Assembly: GCA_023213395.1 (NCBI GenBank) | Contig: CM041465.1 | Location: 203,305,741 to 203,369,740 of the forward strand | Origin: Cycas panzhihuaensis | Lineage: Eukaryota > Cycadophyta | DNA length: 64,000 nucleotides | Direction: 5' to 3' | Shown: positions 58,020 to 64,000 of the stretch, one piece after another | How the letters are laid out: each line of letters opens with the position of its first letter | Position numbering within the stretch: position 1 is the stretch's first letter | Position numbers and translations under genes: made by a program | The notes under the pieces: generated by a model | Database searches by the model: none | Told to the model about the DNA's origin: nothing | The model's input: only the letters and a program-made list of their open reading frames with translations

Positions 58020-60870
58020 TGAAGTGAATCCCTTGTATTGCTAAGGTTGCAAGTCTATGCAAGTTTAATGTTATTAACTACATAAAGTTGCCTTAAAATG
58101 TAACTAGTCTAGTAGTTATAGTGCTATCTAAGACTCAAAAGCATTGCATATGTTAGATTGATTGCATGTATGATTAATTTATGGAGTTGATAGTTCGCTC
58201 CCTTCGTAAGAGAGTGTTTGGCATTCAACTTAAAGGCATGTGTTTGATAGCATAATTATACCACCAAACTTTGAGATAAGCACTTCAACCTTTGAATAAA
58301 AGTATTTGTATCCAATGTGGATACTAGGGGATGTTATGTCTCTGTTAAGCACTTGTGCCCTATTAAATACCTTTGCCATGTTCTCTTATGCTTGGACCTC
58401 TACCAACCTTACTTAAGGAATGTTAATCTATTCGTAAGTGGTCCAGATCACATGAAGGTGAGATCTAATGAAGATGCACCATTTCCATGCATAACATTAT
58501 AATCATCATCTATAGTACAAGTCAGTCAAAGTAGATTTACTTATTGATAAATTTCAACACCTACCATACAAACTCTCAAAAAGTTATACCACTTTTGCAC
58601 GCAAGGCTTAAAAAACCATTAATAATAGTTGTCAACATAAGTTTATCCACTTGTAAGTTCTAATCAATTTTACTAAAGTTTTGTGACTTTTGGTTAGGCT
58701 TGAAGGTCTATTGGAGATTATTTTTCATTATAAGGGAATATATTTGCTTGTAAAATGACCTTCCATAATACTATAATTATGCCATTAGATCCTTAGATAT
58801 TGATATATTGGTCAGCGTGCGATATTATGATATGGGTTTAGTACATTTGACCAACCATAATACTATTTCTCTTCATAATGACCCTTAGTTCTATTCTTGA
58901 GTTGACATGCGACCCAACTTCATTAGATGGATATACCCATACATGGCTAGGGTAAAATTTTAGTAGTACTTTTTTTCTTAGATAATAGATAGAAACTTCA
59001 TTTGTAGCCACCTTAAAGTTGAATTTATTGCATACATTATGATGACCTTTTTCCTTTCAACGAATTTCAAGGCAAATTTAACATGTTGAGATTGAGCATG
59101 ATCCATGGTAAATTATTTATTCTCAACCATAACCAAGGACCTTAATCGCGTAACTTGCAACTTATAACATATGGCCATAAATGCAACGCATGAGTGTATA
59201 CACCATAAGACCTAACTATACCATGAGAATGTACTCAACAGGCTTAAGAGGCCTTATCGCCTTAATTTAAACCATGGTTTAGATTGAATTCATTTATTTA
59301 ATACAAATGCATGAGGAGATTTAAACTATACATAACATATGCCATGATGCCTTTATTTCTAAATTTTCTCCCTCCTAAAGTCAAATAAGATATACATACA
59401 TAATGATCACCACTAATTCTCTTTTTCTTTTCTTATAACTTTTTTAAGGAAAATGGGACATCCTAAGTATTAAAATATTTTTAACAACTAATTCACTTCA
59501 ACAAATCACTAACATATGATCCCAACCACTCTAATTTGACTATTTTCAAACTTAGAAACTTGACCAAACAAGAAGCTAACTTAACCATTCACCTCTTTCA
59601 AAGACCAAGATGCACCACCTAAGGATCTATCTCAAGATTAATTTAATGAATTTTATGGACTTTTCTACATACTTAGCTAACATGACCTATATTAGTTTAT
59701 TTAAGCTTTGATTTGCTATGTCCCTAACTTTTAAGTAGAAGATAGACTTTAGTCTAGGTAATTGATGAAGAATGAATTAACCCTCATACCATGAATACAT
59801 ATTCAAGTGTGTATGGATTCTAAAATATATATTATGTACCTTATAAAACCTTCTAATAATTTCTTTAATGTGATAAAAAAATAACTAATCTATAGGAAAA
59901 AAGGAACTATATAATATACTTAATTGATATTTTCGTCTTAACTTATACTAATCAGATAAATTCAATATATATCAAAGAACTATACCATTCAATTTATAGT
60001 TTCTCCTTAAATCAACATAGGGTTTACAACCATGCACTTATTGGGTCATTAGTTGCCTTTACTAGCTTTTTATGCTTCTTACAATAATCCAAAGTATTAA
60101 GAATCATTCACTAATTTATTTTATTTCTTCTTTTATATGTTGTAACTATTTAATTGAAGCATCAGTTATATCAATAATCATAAAAATCCAACCAGAGCTT
60201 ACTTCCTAAAGGAAATGATAGTCAAGCATCCATTAGTTTTCGATCACAACATGGCATAAGAATCAACTTAAAAAGAATAATTATTTTAAAATGAAAATTT
60301 AATAGCATATGAATTTGCCTTTGAAAAATATAGTATGATTGGAGTTATCATCTACTTTAGGAGTAGGTTCTAGTGACAATTAATTTAACAATCAAACTCA
60401 TAAATATATGACTATCAGGTTTAGTTTTAATACTACTACTAATGTAGTTTACACTTCTGACTGTAAAATCTTTTCCTCGTTTAGAAAAGAAAGGTAACAA
60501 TAGCACATAATTTAAATATAAAAGCAATAAGTTACCCACCTTATTAACAATCTAAAATGTATTACTTTCTAATGTGCATTATATATCACTATCACACATA
60601 GACCTTACTCAGAAAGAGAAGTGCATGAATTATTTCTTTTAATCAAATTATCTAGAATTTTTAATAAATATTTATATATGTCAAGCATCTATAATATATT
60701 TATTTATAATCCAAGAAGATAGACAACTTATCTCATTACCACGCAAATTTAAACTATATTGCTTAGAGAAATTCACCACTCGACCTTTCCAAACTTGTCA
60801 TAAGAACTATTCTCAAACTTAGGCATGTGATATGCACATTAGAAGAAGTGAAGAAAGTGGAGCATCTCAT
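58020..60870. other. AT-rich intergenic sequence upstream of PHR2
   Basis: No coding family, LTR or RNA gene was recognised in 2.8 kb. Only chance ORFs of about 60 codons occur. Confidence 0.5.
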
Positions 60871-60872
60871 CT

Positions 60873-61570
60873 TGTAGAAATATTAGCCCAAAATAAGGTA
60901 TTAAACCATATAAAAGTCTTTTATTAGTGGCCTCACACCATATATCAGATATTCACCTTTTGGCTTCTCACCACATATGACGTCACACCCTGTGGAATAC
61001 CCAATACAAAAGTACTCTAATGGCATCACACAATATCTATTTTGTTATATACAATACCTTAACTTCATGCAATAATAGAGCTCTTCATAAATTATTGATT
61101 ACAAATAGAGAAAATAATTGTTTAAGATTTCTACTCTAAAACTACTTCCTAATTGGAAAAACTCTCTCTCTTTATTTTACATGGGAAAATAAATCATATA
61201 TTTGAAGTTTATTTCATTAAAGAATACATGTACTTCAAAAGTCAAGCATATCTTAAGTTCTCTTATGATGATTGAAAAGAGTGGATCTATCCTTCATCTC
61301 CATGCACTAAACACAAAGGCAAACATAGGAGCAAGAGAGACTTAAGAGAAAGAAAGTAGCTCTCACAAAATGGGGAGGTAAGAATGAATTTCCTCCATTG
61401 AGCTTTTACTTTTATATTAAGAGAGAGCGCATTAGAGTTAGGTAAAATGAAATTACACATAATGCACATGAAAGTGCATTTCACTTAAGTGATCTAATTT
61501 AAAGTTCACTTAAGACCCTTTTTAGAAATAATCAACTAATATAATGACCTTGTGACATTAACCCTTTTCA
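60873..61570 (-). repeat. Putative 3' LTR of copia-3
   Basis: It starts after the purine tract with TGAAAAGGGTTAATG, has a TATA-like AATATAAAAG at about 61410-61419, and may end at ATTTCTACA (TGTAGAAAT on +, 60873), the same end used by copia-2. Without the partner LTR the boundary is a guess. Confidence 0.45.
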
Positions 61571-61859
61571 ATCTCCCCCTTAATGGTAGAAGGTCATTTC
61601 ATCCTATTTTATTCTATCCTATGAGGTCTTCATTTGAGCCTCTTATAAAGCAAACTACTATGACACTTTTGTGGGAAACTCTCATGGGGAAGAAAACCCA
61701 CAAATTTTCTTATCTACTAACTTGGCTCAAATGACTCTTTAAATGAAGCCAGATAGCCAATCAATATAATGAATTTTATAACTAAAATCTATTGAGTCTC
61801 CATATACCATTTGGTCATCCCCCATGCCTTTTAAAGTTTTCATAGGTTCTGATTTTCTA

Positions 61860-61975
61860 AAATGATACAACCCTTATCCTTTCGTACCCACAAGGGGTTT
61901 TCACGAATGAGATAGAGCAGAGACTTACTCTTGTCCTTTCACGCCCACAAGGGGTTTTCAGGAATGAGACAGAGT
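61860..61975. repeat. ~55-bp direct repeat downstream of copia-3 RNase H
   Basis: CTTATCCTTTCGTACCCACAAGGGGTTTTCACGAATGAGATAGAG and CTTGTCCTTTCACGCCCACAAGGGGTTTTCAGGAATGAGACAGAG stand in tandem between the pol stop and the polypurine tract. Confidence 0.8.
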
Positions 61976-62003
61976 ATGATGGTCTTATTATCATCTCCTT
62001 CAA

Positions 62004-62340
62004 TCAGTCGGAGATGGAAGCCCTAAGGCTGAGTTGCTTTCGAAATTGTTTAAACTTCATCCTCTTTAGTGGTTTGGTGAAGATATTAAGCACTTGATCT
62101 GTTGTGGGGCAGTACTCTAGTTGAATTGTGCCATCATGAACTAGTTCTCTAATCTTGTGGACTTTTGTACTTATATGTTTAGTACGATCATGAAATACAG
62201 GATTTTTAGCCATTTGGATTGTAGATTGATTATCTACATGTAAGCTAGTAGAACTTGTTTGGGTGGCATTTAATGTATTCAACAATTTTCTAAGCCATAT
62301 CACCTCCTTGCTTATCTAAGAAGCAGCAATATACTCAGCT
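62004..62340 (-). pseudogene. copia-3 RNase H end
   Basis: The frame 62303-62004 reads MIWLRKLLNTLN, LHVDNQSTIQMAKNPVFHD, RTKHISTKVHKIRELV, LEYCPTTDQVLNIFTKPL, the standard copia RNase H C-terminus. ADIFTK is replaced by LNIFTK. A stop separates it from the upstream SKLSST-like region. Confidence 0.88.
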
Positions 62341-62366
62341 TTGGCAGTTGAGTCTGCAATTATCTT

Positions 62367-63904
62367 CTATCGTTTGGATCTCCATGATATTGGTGCTATT
62401 CCAAGAAATGTTACGTACCTAGATGTAGATCTTCCAGTGTCTTTATCTCTGGAAAAGTTTGAGTCTGTGTATGCATAAAGTTTAAATTCTATATTGGGTT
62501 CATACAACAAACCATATTTGTTGGTCGTCTTTAGGTACCTCAACACTAATATTGCAGCTTGCCAATGATTCTTCTTAGGATTTATCATGAATCTTACAAG
62601 AATGCCAACAGAGTGTGTAATATCTGCCCTTGTGCTGGTAGTATAGATGAGACTACCTACAAGTTGCCTGTAGAGTGTTGCGGCAGCCTCCCTAATGTCA
62701 CCATCAGCTGAGAGTTTAATATTAGGATCCATAGGTGTATCCACTGATCGAGCACCTTCTAACTGAAACTTTGTCACAAGATCGTTGATATATTTTTCTT
62801 GGGAGAGAAAGGTTTTGCCATTCTTTTGAGTTACTTCAATTCCCAAGTAATATTTCATCAACCCAAGGTCAGACAATTTAAAAGTTTTAGCAAGGTCCTT
62901 CTTTAGCTGGCTGATTACTTGTTCACTATTTCCCGTTATTAGCATGCCATCCACAAAGATTAAGAGGTAAGTGACTTTATCATTTTGGCACTTGATGAAT
63001 AATATTGCATCAATATCTTGATAGTCACAAACCTCATATCCAAGTTGCCTTATTCTTTCAGACAACTTGGTAAACCAAGCACGAGGGGCTTGCTTTAGGC
63101 TGTACAAGGACTTTTTGAGCTTGCAAACCTTATGCTAATGACTAATAATCTCGTATCCTTCTGGATGAGCCATGTAAATTTCTTCTTTAAGGTCCCCATT
63201 AAGAAATGTGGTCTTAACATCAAGTTAGTGGATTTTCCAAACCTGTTGAGCAGTTAAGGCTATAAGAGTTCTGATTGTAGGCCACATGGTTGTAGGAGCA
63301 AAGATTTCAGTGTAGTCGATGCCTTCCCTTTACGTGAATCCTTTTGCTACCAACCTCGCCTTGTGATTTTCTGGGGTCCCATATGATCTGTACTTATTTT
63401 TGAACACCCATTTATTTTGAAGTACCTTTCTTCCAAGTAGTAGATCAACAAGCTCCCATGTATTGTTCTTAATAAGAGATTGGTACTCTTTGTTCATGGA
63501 ATTTCTCCAAGCTACATGCTTTACAGCTTCTTGGTATGTTAGGGGCTCTTCATTAAAAGCAAGATGCAGTTCTGTTGGTTCAAGCTTAATGGAAAGTGAT
63601 TCATGTATCCTTGCTCTATGGGCACTTCTAGTGCCAATTTTGCCTACCTCATCTGGTCGTATGTCCTTGTGTAGTTGGTAGGCTTCATGAAAACCTCGAG
63701 TTGGGAATGAGTTTTTATTTCCATAACCTCTTGATCTTCGTTTTGATCCTGAAAAGGATCATATGAAATATTTAGCACAGAGGAAGTTGACGATGCTGGA
63801 GAAGATGGGCCAGCCATAGATGTTGGAGAAGATGATCCTTCTACTATGGCTTTGCCTTTGTCAACTTGGCTATTCATAAATGACGGTGTTGGATGTGTAC
63901 ACAT
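62367..63904 (-). pseudogene. copia-3 RT with inter-domain linker
   Basis: 63904-63644 is an acidic Ser-rich linker (KGKAIVEGSSSPTS, YDPFQDQNEDQEVME). RT reads ELHLAFNEEPLTYQEAVKH, NKWVFKNKY, KARLVAKGFT (stop), VKTTFLNGDLKEEIYM and LYSLKQAPRAWFTKL. The catalytic motif is FVDGML, in which the second Asp of the usual YVDD is Gly. The 246-codon frame 63107-62367 continues through LGLMKYYLGIEV and YTDSNFSRDKDTGRSTS. Loss of the catalytic Asp would abolish polymerisation. Confidence 0.88.
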
Positions 63905-64000
63905 TGGCTAGGAGTCACAGCTTGTATCCTTCGAGGCTCTATCGTTAAATTCCAAGATTTTAAGCAACCGTCCAGCATCTCCCCCCCTAAACTTTGGAAT

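Larger units (their letters stand above)
60873..64000 (-). mobile_element. 3' part of a copia element (copia-3), running off the window
   Basis: The coding region enters from the right edge: linker after integrase, RT, then RNase H on the minus strand. A purine tract (AAGGGGGAGAT, about 61571-61582) and a putative 3' LTR (61570 down to about 60873) follow. Coding frames are long and only lightly damaged, so it is younger than copia-1. The gag, protease, integrase and 5' LTR lie beyond 64000. Confidence 0.85.

Overview
The window looks like seed-plant nuclear DNA, most likely from a large, retrotransposon-rich gymnosperm (conifer-like) genome. It is AT-rich and full of decayed Ty1/copia, Ty3/gypsy, LINE and non-autonomous LTR elements. 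It holds one recognisable, apparently intact host gene whose first intron is 13.1 kb and packed with nested elements. The species cannot be named from sequence alone.

The host gene is a PHR2-type photolyase/blue-light-receptor homologue on the minus strand. It has four exons: 57721-56528, 43393-43164, 42928-42830 and 42711-42627. All phases join (0, 2, 2) with GT-AG borders to give 535 codons plus a TAG stop. The product resembles Arabidopsis PHR2, not CRY-DASH/CRY3, and like PHR2 it ends just after the WRDFFRFITKKY block. A CACGTG G-box lies about 200 bp upstream of the ATG. Intron 1 carries a Ty3/gypsy element (44700-50145), a decayed copia element (50655-54371) and a roughly 550-bp tandem duplication into which both inserted.

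Layout: 1-9000 is a patchwork of an unusual strand-asymmetric LTR family. It includes a gypsy-like gag remnant, CT-rich internal domains in both orientations, one complete 3.04-kb element (5126-8165, TSD AGTGA) and a tRNA-like SINE (3419-3588, 11-bp TSD). 8768-14847 is an old copia element (minus). 15260-17470 is another piece of the asymmetric family. About 20690-24190 is a badly decayed LINE (minus). 25860-39430 is a three-level nest: an old plus-strand gag-bearing element (X) was split by a complete copia element (26043-37020, TSD ATTAT), whose 3' LTR was then hit by a 5'-truncated LINE (26398-29998). Element X carries an unrecognised 279-codon ORF and a broken piece of a host calcium-binding TPR (EF-hand/TPR) gene upstream of a polypurine tract and LTR. 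The nested copia has a 2.1-kb leader holding a U2 snRNA fragment, a G-tract cluster and what look like captured host gene pieces. 58020-60870 is AT-rich with no gene seen, and 60873-64000 is the 3' part of another copia element that runs off the window.

Except for PHR2, every protein-like segment is a pseudogene or a mobile-element remnant. The most interesting material is host-sequence capture inside retroelements (38030-38840 and 34940-36480), the asymmetric LTR family, and the hairpin array at 52540-53050. No clearly new molecular system was found.
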